A stretch of 64,000 nucleotides of DNA, taken from positions 28,579 through 92,578 of the forward strand of contig JANSYN010000016.1 in assembly GCA_024742415.1 (NCBI GenBank), written 5' to 3'. This DNA comes from Gammaproteobacteria bacterium (lineage in GTDB: Bacteria; Pseudomonadota; Gammaproteobacteria; Pseudomonadales; Halieaceae). Position numbers and translations under genes: made by a program. The notes below the pieces were generated by a model. The model was not told the DNA's origin. It ran no database searches and saw only the letters and a program-made list of their open reading frames with translations. The stretch's first letter is position 1; every line of letters begins with the position of its first letter. Below are positions 40,815 to 50,206 of this stretch, one piece after another.

Positions 40815-42635
40815 TCAGGCTTCAACGGCGCGCGAAGCGCGCTTGCGCTCATGCTCCTGCAGGAGCTTCTTGCGCAGGCGGATGCTACTCGGCGTGACCT
40901 CAACCAGCTCGTCTTCCTCGATAAATTCCAGCGCCTGCTCCAGCGAGTGCCGTACCGGGGGAGTCAGTGTCAGTGCCTCGTCCGTGCCAGAAGCGCGCAC
41001 GTTGGTGAGCTGTTTCGCCTTGGTGGGATTGACCGGAAGATCATTGCCACGTGAATGCAGGCCAACGATCTGGCCCTCGTACACTTCTACGTTGGGATCG
41101 ACGAACATACGTCCTCTCTCCTGCAGGTTGAACAACCCGTAGGCCAGCGTTTTGCCCTTGACCATAGACACCAGCACGCCATTGCTGCGGTGGATGATCT
41201 CGGCATTTTTCACCGGGCCGTAATGGTCGAACACGTGTGTCATGATGCCGCCACCCGAGGTCATGGTGAGGAACATCGAACGAAAGCCAATCAGGCCACG
41301 CGCCGGGATAATAAACTCAAGTCGCACCCGCCCCTTGCCATCTGGCACCATGTTGACCAGCTCGGCACGGCGCAGACCCAGTTCTTCCATGACTGACCCC
41401 TGGTGTGTCTCTTCGCAATCGATCAACAGTTGCTCATAGGGCTCGTGTATTACACCGTCGATTTCCTTGCGAATCACTTCAGGGCGCGACACGCCAAGTT
41501 CAAATCCCTCGCGACGCATGTTCTCGATCAACACAGACAGGTGCAGCTCACCCCGGCCAGAGACCTTGAACTTGTCGGGACTTTCGCCCGGCTCGACACG
41601 CAGCGCCACGTTGTGGATCAGCTCGCGCTCCAGGCGTTCCTTGATATTTCGCGAGGTAACGTATTTGCCCTCCTTGCCGGCAAAGGGCGAATCGTTCACC
41701 TGGAAGGTCATGCTCACGGTAGGCTCGTCAACCGACAGCGCCGGCAGCGCTTCGGGGGTGTCCGGATCGCACAGTGTGTCGGATATGTTCAGGCCTTCGA
41801 TACCGGTAATACAGACGATATCGCCCGCTTCGGCGTCGGCCACCTCGACCCGCTCAAGGCCCATATAGCCCATCACCTGCAACACACGCCCCTTGCGCGT
41901 GCCGCCCTGGGCGTCTACCACCACGACCTGGCTGTTCGGGCGCAGCACCCCGCGCGTAATACGGCCCACCCCGATAACGCCAACATAGCTGGAGTAATCC
42001 AGCGCCGATATCTGCAACTGCAAGGGGCCGGCTGCATCGACCTCGGGCGCCGGGACGTGCTTGATCACTGTTTCAAACAGCGCCTGCATATCGCTGCCCA
42101 TGTCTTCGTGATCAAGGCCCGAGATCCCCTCGATGGCCGAGGCAAAAATCACCGGAAAATCCAGTTGTTGCTCAGTGGCTCCGAGCCGGTCAAACAGATC
42201 AAAGACCTGGTCGACAACCCAGTCCGGGCGAGCGCCAGGACGGTCAACCTTATTGACCACAACAATGGGGTTCAGGCCGCGCTCAAACGCCTTGGAGGTA
42301 ACAAACCGGGTTTGCGGCATGGGGCCATCCACTGCGTCAACGAGCAACAGCACTGAATCGACCATCGACAATACGCGCTCCACTTCACCGCCAAAATCGG
42401 CGTGCCCGGGCGTGTCAACGATATTGATGTGGTAGCCACTCCATTCGATCGCCGTGTTCTTGGCGAGAATGGTAATGCCCCGCTCACGCTCCTGGTCATT
42501 GGAATCCATGATGCGCTCCGCTCCTTCAGAGCGGCGGTCAAGCGTGCCGGATTGCTGTAACAGACAATCCACCAGCGTGGTTTTGCCATGGTCTACGTGC
42601 GCGATGATCGCGATGTTACGAAGTTTCTCTCTCAA
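40815..42635 (-). CDS. typA: Ribosome-associated GTPase TypA/BipA
   Basis: Translational GTPase involved in ribosome assembly at low temperature and in stress responses. The 606-residue protein starts [21 protein letters not shown] (G1 motif), has DTPGHADF (G3) and NKVDRPGA (G4), then EF-G-like domains II, III and V and the BipA-specific C-terminal domain. Length is normal. Confidence 0.97.
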   Translation of the reverse strand: MREKLRNIAIIAHVDHGKTTLVDCLLQQSGTLDRRSEGAERIMDSNDQERERGITILAKNTAIEWSGYHINIVDTPGHADFGGEVERVLSMVDSVLLLVDAVDGPMPQTRFVTSKAFERGLNPIVVVNKVDRPGARPDWVVDQVFDLFDRLGATEQQLDFPVIFASAIEGISGLDHEDMGSDMQALFETVIKHVPAPEVDAAGPLQLQISALDYSSYVGVIGVGRITRGVLRPNSQVVVVDAQGGTRKGRVLQVMGYMGLERVEVADAEAGDIVCITGIEGLNISDTLCDPDTPEALPALSVDEPTVSMTFQVNDSPFAGKEGKYVTSRNIKERLERELIHNVALRVEPGESPDKFKVSGRGELHLSVLIENMRREGFELGVSRPEVIRKEIDGVIHEPYEQLLIDCEETHQGSVMEELGLRRAELVNMVPDGKGRVRLEFIIPARGLIGFRSMFLTMTSGGGIMTHVFDHYGPVKNAEIIHRSNGVLVSMVKGKTLAYGLFNLQERGRMFVDPNVEVYEGQIVGLHSRGNDLPVNPTKAKQLTNVRASGTDEALTLTPPVRHSLEQALEFIEEDELVEVTPSSIRLRKKLLQEHERKRASRAVEA

Positions 42636-42778
42636 AATGGTTCCTCAGATTGCCCGGGATTCTTCTCGCAGCCCGCACCGGCAGCCGGCACTAACCCAGC
42701 ATGAGCAACGCGCTGCGAGGCACAAAAGATGGCAAGAAACGGCCCGGACGAAAGGGCATGGCCCCGAAAAAGGCGCGG

Positions 42779-42784
42779 ATTATA
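42779..42784 (-). promoter_or_regulatory. Possible -10 box of the typA promoter
   Basis: Perfect TATAAT on the minus strand, about 145 bp before the typA start. No good -35 hexamer lies 16-18 bp upstream, so support is limited. Confidence 0.4.
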
Positions 42785-43159
42785 CAGCACGTCAAGCCAA
42801 AGAGCAGACTATTGCCAATGGTAATACTGGTGGCGCAATGCACCGCGCCGGCGTGTCGGTACACCGTGCACGGCAAGGCCAGGAGCGCGGTCAAACATGG
42901 CGCCGGCAGCACGGTCACCACCGTCTGGCCAGCAGTGCTTGCCCCAGGCCTGGCACTGGCATTCTCCCGCCAGCCAAGACGCCCCGATGCTCGGCTCAAA
43001 CCGTGCGCCCGCCCCGTGGCAGGCGGGCAATATCTGCGAAAAACTTGACAACGCCCGGCATTGGAGCGATAACCCATGCGACTGTTTGGGGCAGGCATTT
43101 TATCGACATGGCCCCAACGGTGCGCAGCCCCGTCAGTCAATCCGCAGTGCATAGCCGTA

Positions 43160-43176
43160 CGCACTATTGTAGTGCG
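43160..43176. promoter_or_regulatory. Predicted NtrC enhancer site 1 upstream of glnA
   Basis: Perfect 7-3-7 palindrome CGCACTA-TTG-TAGTGCG, matching the NtrC consensus GCAC(C/T)A-N3-T(A/G)GTGC in its core. Centre 43168, about 127 bp before the predicted transcription start. Confidence 0.75.
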
Positions 43177-43181
43177 CATAA

Positions 43182-43196
43182 GCACCATTTTGGTGC
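43182..43196. promoter_or_regulatory. Predicted NtrC enhancer site 2 upstream of glnA
   Basis: Perfect palindrome GCACCA-TTT-TGGTGC, the canonical NtrC-binding sequence. Its centre (43189) is 21 bp from site 1, two helical turns, so two NtrC dimers would bind the same DNA face. Confidence 0.85.
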
Positions 43197-43268
43197 AGTC
43201 GAAGGTTGACCTGTCCATCACGCGGAAAATTGTTCCTGATTATCAGTGAGTTATCACGCGCTCTGCAT

Positions 43269-43284
43269 TGGCACAGCTTTTGCT
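43269..43284 (+). promoter_or_regulatory. Sigma-54 promoter of glnA
   Basis: TGGCAC-N5-TTGCT with exactly ten bases between the -24 GG (43270-43271) and the -12 GC (43282-43283), almost identical to the RpoN consensus. Predicted start near 43295, leader about 123 nt. Confidence 0.9.
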
Positions 43285-43286
43285 TT

Positions 43287-43321
43287 TAGCAGGTGCTGTT
43301 TGGAAATAGCAGGTGCTGTTT
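43287..43321 (+). repeat. Two direct repeats at the glnA transcription start
   Basis: TAGCAGGTGCTGTTT occurs at 43287-43301 and again at 43307-43321, a 20-bp period. Each copy contains the small inverted repeat AGCA-GG-TGCT. They overlap the predicted start site and early leader. Function unknown. Confidence 0.85.
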
Positions 43322-43417
43322 AACCACCACTCGCAAGTGCGCAGCCGTGACGTCAGAGCCACGCGATTAGTGAGCCTCGGCGCATGAAGCTAATTTTTAC
43401 CCTACGGAGGACATACA

Positions 43418-44824
43418 ATGTCTGAGAAGACCCTGAACCTGATTAAAGAAAGTGAAGCGCGCTGGATAGACCTGCGGTTTACCGACACACGCGGCAAAGA
43501 ACAGCACGTTACCATTCCCTCCAGTGAGGTTGACGCTGACTTTTTCGAAGGCGGCAAGATGTTTGATGGCTCCTCCATCTCTGGCTGGAAGGGCATCAAT
43601 GAATCAGACATGATCCTGATGCCGGACGACGACACCTCCGTGCTGGACCCTTTCACCGATGACGCCACGGTTATCCTGCGCTGCGACATCGTCGAGCCTA
43701 CAACCATGCAGGGCTATGAACGCGACCCACGTTCCGTTGCCAAGCGCGCCGAGGAATACCTCAAGTCTACCGGTCTGGGCGACAAGGCCTTTTTCGGTAA
43801 CGAACCCGAATTCTTCGTTTTTGACGACGTCAAATGGCACGCCGACATGTCAGGCGCCAGCTACAGCATTGGTTCTGAAGAAGCCGCCTGGGCATCCAAT
43901 CAGAGCTTCGAAGACGGCAATACCGGGCACCGGCCTGGCGTGAAGGGCGGCTACTTCCCCGTCCCTCCGGTTGACAGCCTGCACGACATTCGCGCTGCCA
44001 TGTGTACCGCCATGGAGCAAATGGGCCTGCCTGTTGAAGTGCATCACCACGAAGTGGGCACCGCCGGACAGTGCGAAATAGGCATCAAGTTTGACACCCT
44101 GGTCGCCAAGGCAGACGCTACACAGATCCTCAAATACTGTGTTCACAACGTTGCCCACGCCTACGGTAAAACCGCTACCTTCATGCCCAAGCCGCTGGTC
44201 GGTGACAACGGTTCCGGCATGCACTGCCACCAGTCCATCTCGAAGGACGGTGAAAACATTTTCGCAGGCGACAGCTACGCCGGCCTGTCTGAAGATGCGC
44301 TGTTCTACATCGGTGGCATCATCAAGCATGCGCGCGCACTCAATGCCTTCACCAATGCATCAACCAACAGCTACAAGCGCCTGGTACCGGGCTTTGAAGC
44401 ACCGGTGATGCTCGCCTATTCGGCGCGCAACCGCTCCGCTTCGATTCGTATTCCGTACGAGCCAAGCCCACGCGGTAAGCGTATTGAGGTGCGTTTCCCG
44501 GATCCTACCGCGAACCCTTACCTGTCTTTCGCAGCCATGCTGTTAGCGGGTATCGACGGCATCCAGAACAAGATCCACCCTGGCGATGCAGCCGACAAAG
44601 ACCTCTACGACCTGCCTGCAGACGAAGCGGCCAACATCCCCACCGTGGCCTCCAGCCTGGAGATGGCCCTGGCCGCGCTGGATGAAGACCGCGCTTTCCT
44701 CACCGCCGGCGGCGTTTTCACCGACGACATGATCGATGGCTACATTGCCCTGAAGTCTGAGGAAGTGGAGAGACTGAGCATGACCACACACCCGGTCGAG
44801 TTCGATATGTACTATTCCGTCTAG
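43418..44824 (+). CDS. glnA: Glutamine synthetase, type I (GSI-beta)
   Basis: ATP-dependent ligation of ammonia to glutamate; central nitrogen-assimilation enzyme forming a dodecamer. The 468-residue protein has [10 protein letters not shown], the [19 protein letters not shown] block and the adenylylation tyrosine in [10 protein letters not shown], so activity is expected to be switched by GlnE. It is preceded by GGAGG and by a sigma-54/NtrC control region, and followed by a strong terminator, so it is mostly transcribed alone, apart from the downstream ntrBC genes. Confidence 0.98.
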   Translation: MSEKTLNLIKESEARWIDLRFTDTRGKEQHVTIPSSEVDADFFEGGKMFDGSSISGWKGINESDMILMPDDDTSVLDPFTDDATVILRCDIVEPTTMQGYERDPRSVAKRAEEYLKSTGLGDKAFFGNEPEFFVFDDVKWHADMSGASYSIGSEEAAWASNQSFEDGNTGHRPGVKGGYFPVPPVDSLHDIRAAMCTAMEQMGLPVEVHHHEVGTAGQCEIGIKFDTLVAKADATQILKYCVHNVAHAYGKTATFMPKPLVGDNGSGMHCHQSISKDGENIFAGDSYAGLSEDALFYIGGIIKHARALNAFTNASTNSYKRLVPGFEAPVMLAYSARNRSASIRIPYEPSPRGKRIEVRFPDPTANPYLSFAAMLLAGIDGIQNKIHPGDAADKDLYDLPADEAANIPTVASSLEMALAALDEDRAFLTAGGVFTDDMIDGYIALKSEEVERLSMTTHPVEFDMYYSV

Positions 44825-45159
44825 TCCATCAGCCGCAGGGCTCGAGTCTGCGGATTCGATGCCACGCTATTGCAGGGCCCGCAGTTGCGGGCCCTTTTTT
44901 ATGCGCGACGATCCCGTAGCGTAGCCCGGCAATGCCCACGATTATCCCCGTGTACCACCTCTTCCCCACCACCCTCGCCGGGCAGCAGCGGGCTTTTCTG
45001 TGCCAAACAGCGCTCGGCAGCCGCGTCAGGCCAACGCCTGGGCGGTTTCAGGTGATATTACCGGTGTGCTAAAGCACGTGCGCCGCATTAGAATAAGCCA
45101 TGCTCGCCACGTTTAAGGCGGCTGCACTGATCGGTGGGCCAACCCGCCAGGAGTAAGAC
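44825..45159. other. Intergenic region after glnA
   Basis: Contains the glnA terminator (44875-44900). The remaining 260 bp show no gene; a short inverted repeat GTGCT-AA-AGCAC at about 45067-45078 is the only structure seen. Confidence 0.55.
44875..44900 (+). terminator. Rho-independent terminator of glnA
   Basis: Perfect 9-bp stem GGGCCCGCA / TGCGGGCCC with a 2-nt loop, followed by six T residues (44895-44900), 50 bp after the glnA stop codon. Confidence 0.95.
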
Positions 45160-45780
45160 ATGCCACGACAACTGCTAGCGCTGCTGGTGCTGCTTGGCGC
45201 AGCGCACGTCGCCATGGGGCAATCCCAGGTCTATAGGACCATCGATGAAAATGGCAATGTGGTGTACACCGATAAGCCCGCAGCGAACAGTTCCTCTGCA
45301 CAGGAGGTGGCGATCCCTCCGGTTAACAGTGCCGCGCCGCCGCCAGATATTCTGCGGCCCGCACCCCCGGCATCGCGCGAGCCCGCCGCCACTTCCGCCG
45401 CAGTATCAGTCAGTATCACCTCGCCAGCCAATGACGAGGCAATTCCCGTAGGGCCTGGCAACTTCGACGTGGTTGCCGCGGTTGAGCCCGCGCTCAAATC
45501 CAGCCAGCGGCTGCAATTGCTCATGGATGGCGAGGCACAGGGAGAGCCGCAGACAAGCACGTTGTGGCAATTGATCAACGTATTCAACGGCACCCATACA
45601 CTGACGATCAACGTGCTCGATGCAGACAACCAGGTGATCGCCACCTCAGAGCCGGTGATCGTACATGTGCTGCGCAATACCGTGCGGCCTGGCAACCTGC
45701 GCGTGTGGCAAGCCGGACAAGACGCCGACGGGAACTGGTCACTCAATCCTGGCTCGGTGCGCAACCGCACCATCCGATAG
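45160..45780 (+). CDS. DUF4124-domain periplasmic protein
   Basis: A 206-residue exported protein with a signal peptide (hydrophobic LLALLVLLGAAHVAMG, likely cleavage before QSQ). The DUF4124 motif follows immediately: VYRTIDENGNVVYTDKP. A Pro/Ala-rich linker leads to an Ig-like beta region (VSVSITSPANDEAIPV onward). DUF4124 genes are commonly found between glnA and ntrB in gammaproteobacteria. The function is unknown; cell-envelope location is inferred from the signal peptide. Confidence 0.85.
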   Translation: MPRQLLALLVLLGAAHVAMGQSQVYRTIDENGNVVYTDKPAANSSSAQEVAIPPVNSAAPPPDILRPAPPASREPAATSAAVSVSITSPANDEAIPVGPGNFDVVAAVEPALKSSQRLQLLMDGEAQGEPQTSTLWQLINVFNGTHTLTINVLDADNQVIATSEPVIVHVLRNTVRPGNLRVWQAGQDADGNWSLNPGSVRNRTIR

Positions 45781-45795
45781 ACAACTTCACCCTTA

Positions 45796-45812
45796 TGCAC
45801 CACAATAGTGCA
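45796..45812. promoter_or_regulatory. Predicted NtrC site upstream of ntrBC
   Basis: TGCACCA-CAA-TAGTGCA keeps both GCAC/GTGC half-sites of the NtrC consensus with the correct spacing. Centre is about 160 bp before the predicted ntrBC sigma-54 start, a normal enhancer distance. Confidence 0.7.
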
Positions 45813-45867
45813 TACAGATGGGCGTAAGCGGTCAAACGGTGGGCCTTTGCGTAAGAGCGCACATAAA

Positions 45868-45883
45868 GTAAGTATTCACTTAC
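45868..45883. promoter_or_regulatory. Palindrome between the NtrC site and the ntrBC promoter
   Basis: Perfect inverted repeat GTAAGT-ATTC-ACTTAC. No T-run follows, so terminator function is unlikely; it may bind a regulator. Function unknown. Confidence 0.35.
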
Positions 45884-45938
45884 CGCAAAAGTCCTTTATC
45901 GCCGTTGCCTTATCTTTTAATCGCTCAATGCACCATTT

Positions 45939-45954
45939 TGGCTTCAAATTTGCA
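45939..45954 (+). promoter_or_regulatory. Predicted sigma-54 promoter of ntrBC, overlapping an NtrC-like half-site
   Basis: TGGCTT-N5-TTGCA, with GG (45940-45941) and GC (45952-45953) ten bases apart. The -24 region is overlapped by TGCACCATTTTGG (from 45929), the left half of an NtrC site, which could let NtrC occlude its own promoter. Confidence 0.7.
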
Positions 45955-46010
45955 ACGGCATTTGGATAGGGCGCTCCCGCGCCGCCAACGCCCAGGCCAA
46001 AGAGGACGTC

Positions 46011-47081
46011 ATGCGTCAAGAGCAGCAAATTCTGGACTATCTCAGCACCGGCGTCGTCGAGCTGGATAGCAACCTGAATGTGACTGCCCTGAACGCCGCC
46101 AGTCAGGCCCTGCTGGAGACGTCTGAAGCGCGTTGTGTTGGCCAGCACGCCAGCAAACTGATCCTGCAACCCAGGGATTGGCTCGACAAGCTGGAGCAGG
46201 CACTGGCCAACAACAGTCCCCATGCCAGCCGCGATATGTGCCTGATGCTGCTGTCCGGGCAGGACGTGCGCGTCGATGTGATCATCACCCCGATCACTGG
46301 CGACAAGCGCCAGCCCTCGCTCATTGTTGAGCTCATAGAGATCGACCGCCTGATGAAGATCAGCCGTGATGAAAGCCTCATGTACTCGCATGAAACCTCA
46401 CGCGCGGTCATCCGCGGTCTGGCGCACGAAATCAAGAACCCGCTGGGGGGCGTACGCGGGGCAGCACAGCTCCTGGCGCGAGAACTTCCCGACAGCAGCC
46501 TGACCGAATACACCGGCATCATCATCAGCGAGGCGGACCGGTTACGCGACCTCGTTGATCGCTTGCTAGGGCCCAAACAACAGCTCAATCCCCTACCGCT
46601 GAATATTCATGAGGTGCTGGAACACGTGCAGGACCTGATCACCGCTGAATCCGACAACCAGGTCCGCATTGAGCGGGATTACGACCCAAGCCTGCCGGAA
46701 TTCCCAGGTGACCGCGCGCAGCTGATACAGGCAGTGCTGAACGTCATGCGTAATGCCGTGCAGGCTGCCGATGAACCCGGCAGCTGCGAAATCACCCTGC
46801 GTACCCGCTGCCAGCGGCAATTTACCATGGGCGCGCGCCGCCACCGCCTGGTGTGCGCCATCGATATTATCGACAACGGCCCCGGGGTGCCTGAAGAGAT
46901 GCAACACACCATCTTTGCGCCCATGGTCACCGGCCGGGCAGACGGCACCGGGCTGGGCTTATCGATTGCCCAGTCGGTGGTCAGCCAGCACGGCGGGCTA
47001 CTGACCTGCGACAGTATTCCAGGAAAAACCACTTTCACTATTTACCTACCAATGGACAATGAGCATGCAAAAGCAACCTAA
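46011..47081 (+). CDS. ntrB: Nitrogen regulation sensor kinase/phosphatase NtrB
   Basis: Cytoplasmic histidine kinase that phosphorylates or dephosphorylates NtrC depending on PII/glutamine status. The 356-residue protein has an N-terminal PAS domain (TGVVELDSNLNVTALNAA), the H-box GLAHEIKNPLGG (His near residue 139), N-box DNGPG and the glycine-rich G2 box GTGLGLSIAQS. No membrane segment. It overlaps ntrC by 23 bp, indicating coupled translation. Confidence 0.97.
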   Translation: MRQEQQILDYLSTGVVELDSNLNVTALNAASQALLETSEARCVGQHASKLILQPRDWLDKLEQALANNSPHASRDMCLMLLSGQDVRVDVIITPITGDKRQPSLIVELIEIDRLMKISRDESLMYSHETSRAVIRGLAHEIKNPLGGVRGAAQLLARELPDSSLTEYTGIIISEADRLRDLVDRLLGPKQQLNPLPLNIHEVLEHVQDLITAESDNQVRIERDYDPSLPEFPGDRAQLIQAVLNVMRNAVQAADEPGSCEITLRTRCQRQFTMGARRHRLVCAIDIIDNGPGVPEEMQHTIFAPMVTGRADGTGLGLSIAQSVVSQHGGLLTCDSIPGKTTFTIYLPMDNEHAKAT

Positions 47082-48468
47082 AGTCTGGGTCGCAGACGAC
47101 GACAGCTCGATCCGCTGGGTGTTGGAACGCGCCCTTAACCAGGCTGGAATCGACAACGAAAGCTTCGCAGACGCGGACGCGCTGCTGCGCCAAATCACCT
47201 CGGAACAGCCCGATGTCATCATCAGTGACATTCGTATGCCCGGCACCGATGGTCTGCAGCTGCTGGCAAAAATCAACGACAGCTATCCCGACCTGCCGGT
47301 GATCATCACTACCGCGCATTCGGACCTCGACAGCGCGGTCTCTTCCTACCAGAAGGGCGCTTTCGAATACTTGCCCAAGCCCTTTGACCTGGACGAGGTG
47401 ATCGCGATCACCGAGCGCGCGCTGGCGCTGGCGCGCGAGAAAATGGGCAGCGTGCAGGCCCCTGCCGAATTACCGCACACCGAAATCATCGGTGAAGCAC
47501 CCGCGATGCAGGAGGTTTTCCGCGCCATTGGCCGGCTGGCACACAGCAATATCACCGTTTTGATCAATGGTGAATCCGGCACCGGCAAGGAACTGGTCGC
47601 GCAGGCACTGCACCGGCACAGCCCGCGGTCGGCGCAGCCATTCATCGCCCTGAATATGGCGGCCATCCCCCGGGATCTCATGGAGTCCGAGCTTTTTGGC
47701 CACGAAAAAGGCGCGTTCACCGGCGCCAACAGCAAGCGCGAGGGGCGCTTCGAGCAGGCCGATGGCGGCACCCTGTTTCTGGATGAAATTGGCGACATGC
47801 CCGCCGAGACCCAGACCCGATTGCTGCGCGTTCTGGCCGACGGCGAATTCTACCGCGTTGGCGGCCACGTGCCGGTCAAGGTTGACGTTCGCATCATTGC
47901 CGCAACCCACCAGAACCTGGAGGGCCTGGTACAGCGCGGTGACTTCCGCGAGGATCTGTTCCATCGCCTGAACGTGATACGCATTCATATCCCGAAGCTG
48001 TCGGAACGACGCGAGGATATACCGCGGCTGATGCAGTATTTCTTTCAGCAGGCGGCGTCCGAACTGGGCGGTGAACGCAAAATACTGTTACCCGAGACCG
48101 AGGCGTTCCTGACCAGTCTCGAATGGCCCGGCAACGTGCGCCAACTGGAAAACACCTGCCGCTGGATCACCGTGATGGCCTCAGGGCGCGAAGTACACCT
48201 TGAAGACCTGCCACCGGAACTTGGCAGCGCGCCGCTGGCACCCCCTGAAGCTGGCGAGGCAGACTGGCGCGAGCAGTTGCATAGCTGGGCACGCAATCAG
48301 CTTGTGATGGGCAAGCAGCAGATACTGCAAGAGGCGGTGCCGGATTTTGAGAAAGTCATGATCGAGGTTGCCCTGCAGCATACCCAGGGGCGCAAGCGCG
48401 ACGCCGCTGAACTGCTGGGCTGGGGGCGCAACACGCTGACGCGTAAACTCAAAGACCTGCAACTGTGA
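47059..48468 (+). CDS. ntrC: Nitrogen regulation response regulator NtrC
   Basis: Sigma-54 activator. The 469-residue protein has a receiver domain with phosphoacceptor D57 (ISDIRMPG), an AAA+ domain with Walker A GESGTGKE and the sigma-54 contact loop GAFTGA, and a C-terminal Fis-type helix-turn-helix (AAELLGWGRNTLTRKLKDL). Sites matching its known binding motif occur upstream of both glnA and ntrB here. A second in-frame ATG two codons later is also possible. Confidence 0.97.
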   Translation: MSMQKQPKVWVADDDSSIRWVLERALNQAGIDNESFADADALLRQITSEQPDVIISDIRMPGTDGLQLLAKINDSYPDLPVIITTAHSDLDSAVSSYQKGAFEYLPKPFDLDEVIAITERALALAREKMGSVQAPAELPHTEIIGEAPAMQEVFRAIGRLAHSNITVLINGESGTGKELVAQALHRHSPRSAQPFIALNMAAIPRDLMESELFGHEKGAFTGANSKREGRFEQADGGTLFLDEIGDMPAETQTRLLRVLADGEFYRVGGHVPVKVDVRIIAATHQNLEGLVQRGDFREDLFHRLNVIRIHIPKLSERREDIPRLMQYFFQQAASELGGERKILLPETEAFLTSLEWPGNVRQLENTCRWITVMASGREVHLEDLPPELGSAPLAPPEAGEADWREQLHSWARNQLVMGKQQILQEAVPDFEKVMIEVALQHTQGRKRDAAELLGWGRNTLTRKLKDLQL

Positions 48469-48486
48469 ACGCCCGGCCCGCGCGCT

Positions 48487-48951
48487 GTGCTGAATATCGT
48501 TCTTTTTGAGCCGGAAATACCGCCGAACACGGGCAACATCATCCGCTTGTGTGCCAATACCGGCTGCTCGCTGCACCTTATCGAGCCTTTAGGGTTTGAC
48601 CTTGAGGACAAAAAACTGCGTCGTGCGGGCCTGGACTACAGCGAATTTGCCCACCTGGCTATTCACCCGGACTTCAACAGTTTTATGGCGCAGCACAACG
48701 CCCAGCGTATCTTTGCCGCCACCACACGCGGCTCCCGGAGTTACCACGAGGTGCGCTACGAGCGCGGGGATGCCTTACTCTTCGGGCCAGAAACCCGCGG
48801 ACTCCCCCAGACGCTGCTGGACGGCCTGCCGCCGGAGCAAAGAATTCGCATTCCAATGCGCAGCGAAAGCCGCAGTCTCAACCTGAGCAATGCAGCGGCC
48901 CTGGTTGTTTATGAGGGACTCAGGCAACTGGGCTTCCCCGGCCTGAGCTGA
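48487..48951 (+). CDS. trmL: tRNA (cytidine/uridine-34-2'-O)-methyltransferase TrmL
   Basis: SPOUT-class methyltransferase that modifies the wobble base of tRNA-Leu isoacceptors. The 154-residue protein has [20 protein letters not shown] at the start, [11 protein letters not shown] and the C-terminal knot region [19 protein letters not shown]. Start codon is GTG. Convergent with secB. Confidence 0.95.
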   Translation: MLNIVLFEPEIPPNTGNIIRLCANTGCSLHLIEPLGFDLEDKKLRRAGLDYSEFAHLAIHPDFNSFMAQHNAQRIFAATTRGSRSYHEVRYERGDALLFGPETRGLPQTLLDGLPPEQRIRIPMRSESRSLNLSNAAALVVYEGLRQLGFPGLS

Positions 48952-48985
48952 AAACCCGTATCGGGGATAAACGATCGTCGTGGCC

Positions 48986-49483
48986 TCAATGAGAGACCGC
49001 GTCGCCCTCACCACCGGCAGCTGCGGCTGCGGATTGCTGCCGGGCTTGCTGATACAGCGCATCAAAATTGACCGGTGACAGCATGATGGCAGGAAAGCCG
49101 CCTTTCACACACAGCGTGTCGATAGCCTCACGGGCGTAGGGGAAAAGAATATTGGGCGCGGCGGTACCCAGCACACGGCGCAGGTCTTCCCCTTCAATAC
49201 CACGTACCAGGAAGATACCGGCCTGGTGCACTTCGCACAGAAAGATGGTGGTGTCGTCTTTCCTGGCGGTGATGGTAATGGCCAACTGAACTTCAAAGTT
49301 GCCTTCGTCATCGACCTTGTCACTCTTGGTATTGAGGTCAACGTTCACCTGAGGCGCCCATTCCTCGCGAAACACGCCGGGTGTCTGGGGGGATTCGAAA
49401 GAGATGTCTTTGGTGTAGATACGCTGCAAGGCAAACTGCTGCTGTGGTGCCTGTTGCGTTCCCGCTGCTTGTTCGTCGGCCAT
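48986..49483 (-). CDS. secB: Protein-export chaperone SecB
   Basis: Tetrameric cytosolic chaperone delivering unfolded precursors to SecA. The 165-residue protein shows ALQRIYTKDISFESPQ, the CEVHQAGIF strand and PNILFPYAREAI. The ATG at 49483 is preceded by GGAGG, which supports it over an ATG five codons upstream. Last gene of the rhodanese-grxC-secB operon, an order shared with E. coli and Pseudomonas. Confidence 0.96.
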   Translation of the reverse strand: MADEQAAGTQQAPQQQFALQRIYTKDISFESPQTPGVFREEWAPQVNVDLNTKSDKVDDEGNFEVQLAITITARKDDTTIFLCEVHQAGIFLVRGIEGEDLRRVLGTAAPNILFPYAREAIDTLCVKGGFPAIMLSPVNFDALYQQARQQSAAAAAGGEGDAVSH

Positions 49484-49535
49484 TGAGCCGTCCTCCATGA
49501 AAGTAAGTTATGTGTTTAGGGTTCAGCCCGTGCGT

Positions 49536-49793
49536 CTATCCGGCCAGCAAACCATCGAGCAGACCGCGTCGCTCCAGGTCATACAGCTCGTCGCAACCGC
49601 CCACATGTTGATCGCCAATCCAGATCTGCGGCACCGTGCGGCGACCGCTGCGTTCCATCATTTCCATACGGCGCTGGGGGTCTGCATCCACGGCAATATC
49701 GGTATAGGTGCTGCCTTTGGCATCCAGCAGGCGTTTGGCGCGAACACAATACGGGCATGACCGCGTCGTGTAGAGTGTGACCGCTGCTCCCAT
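49536..49793 (-). CDS. grxC: Glutaredoxin 3
   Basis: Glutathione-dependent thiol-disulfide oxidoreductase of 85 residues. It has the dithiol active site CPYC (residues 13-16), the cis-proline motif TVPQIWIG and GGCDEL. The start codon overlaps the stop of the rhodanese gene by one base. Confidence 0.95.
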   Translation of the reverse strand: MGAAVTLYTTRSCPYCVRAKRLLDAKGSTYTDIAVDADPQRRMEMMERSGRRTVPQIWIGDQHVGGCDELYDLERRGLLDGLLAG

Positions 49794-50206
49794 CAGTTGA
49801 CGGTGGGCAGCTGCAGATTGCCCCACTCCATCATGCCACCGCTCATCTTGTACACGTCTTCGAAGTTGGCGGCCTTGAGCTGCTTGCCGGCCGCGCCGGA
49901 CTGCTGGCCCATTTTGCACACCAACACCACGGGCTTGCTCTTGAACTTGTCCAGCTCGCTCATCCTGGCCGCCAGTTTGGCCGCCGGTATATTCACCGCC
50001 CCAACGATGTGGCCCTGTTTGTAATCGGCGGCATCACGCAGATCGACAAACACACCCTCTTTCTGGTTGATCAGGTTGATCGCCTGCTGCGGCGACAGAG
50101 AAGGTCCGGACTTGCGCGCCTCATGCAGGAACAGCATGACGATAACAGTGAGCAGTGCGGCAAAAAGCACCCATTGTTGTGCGAGAAATTCAAAGAAGAG
50201 GGCCAT
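49793..50206 (-). CDS. yibN: Membrane-anchored rhodanese-like protein (YibN type)
   Basis: A 137-residue protein with an N-terminal membrane helix (about residues 8-27) and one rhodanese domain. The active-site loop CKMGQQSG contains the catalytic Cys (near residue 97), so sulfur transfer is possible. Located upstream of grxC and secB, as yibN is in E. coli. The physiological sulfur acceptor is unknown. Confidence 0.9.
   Translation of the reverse strand: MALFFEFLAQQWVLFAALLTVIVMLFLHEARKSGPSLSPQQAINLINQKEGVFVDLRDAADYKQGHIVGAVNIPAAKLAARMSELDKFKSKPVVLVCKMGQQSGAAGKQLKAANFEDVYKMSGGMMEWGNLQLPTVN

Larger units (their letters stand above)
42636..43417. other. 782-bp gene-free region between typA and glnA
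   Basis: Divergent upstream region. The right 260 bp carry the glnA control elements listed separately. The left part should hold the typA promoter. Long open frames exist on both strands between about 42690 and 43220 but have no recognisable domain and the composition expected of GC-rich non-coding frames; I do not call them genes. Confidence 0.6.

Noticed and set aside
42691..43221. 176-codon minus-strand frame in the typA-glnA gap
   Set aside because: It would run across both glnA NtrC sites, and the translation has no domain or plausible composition.
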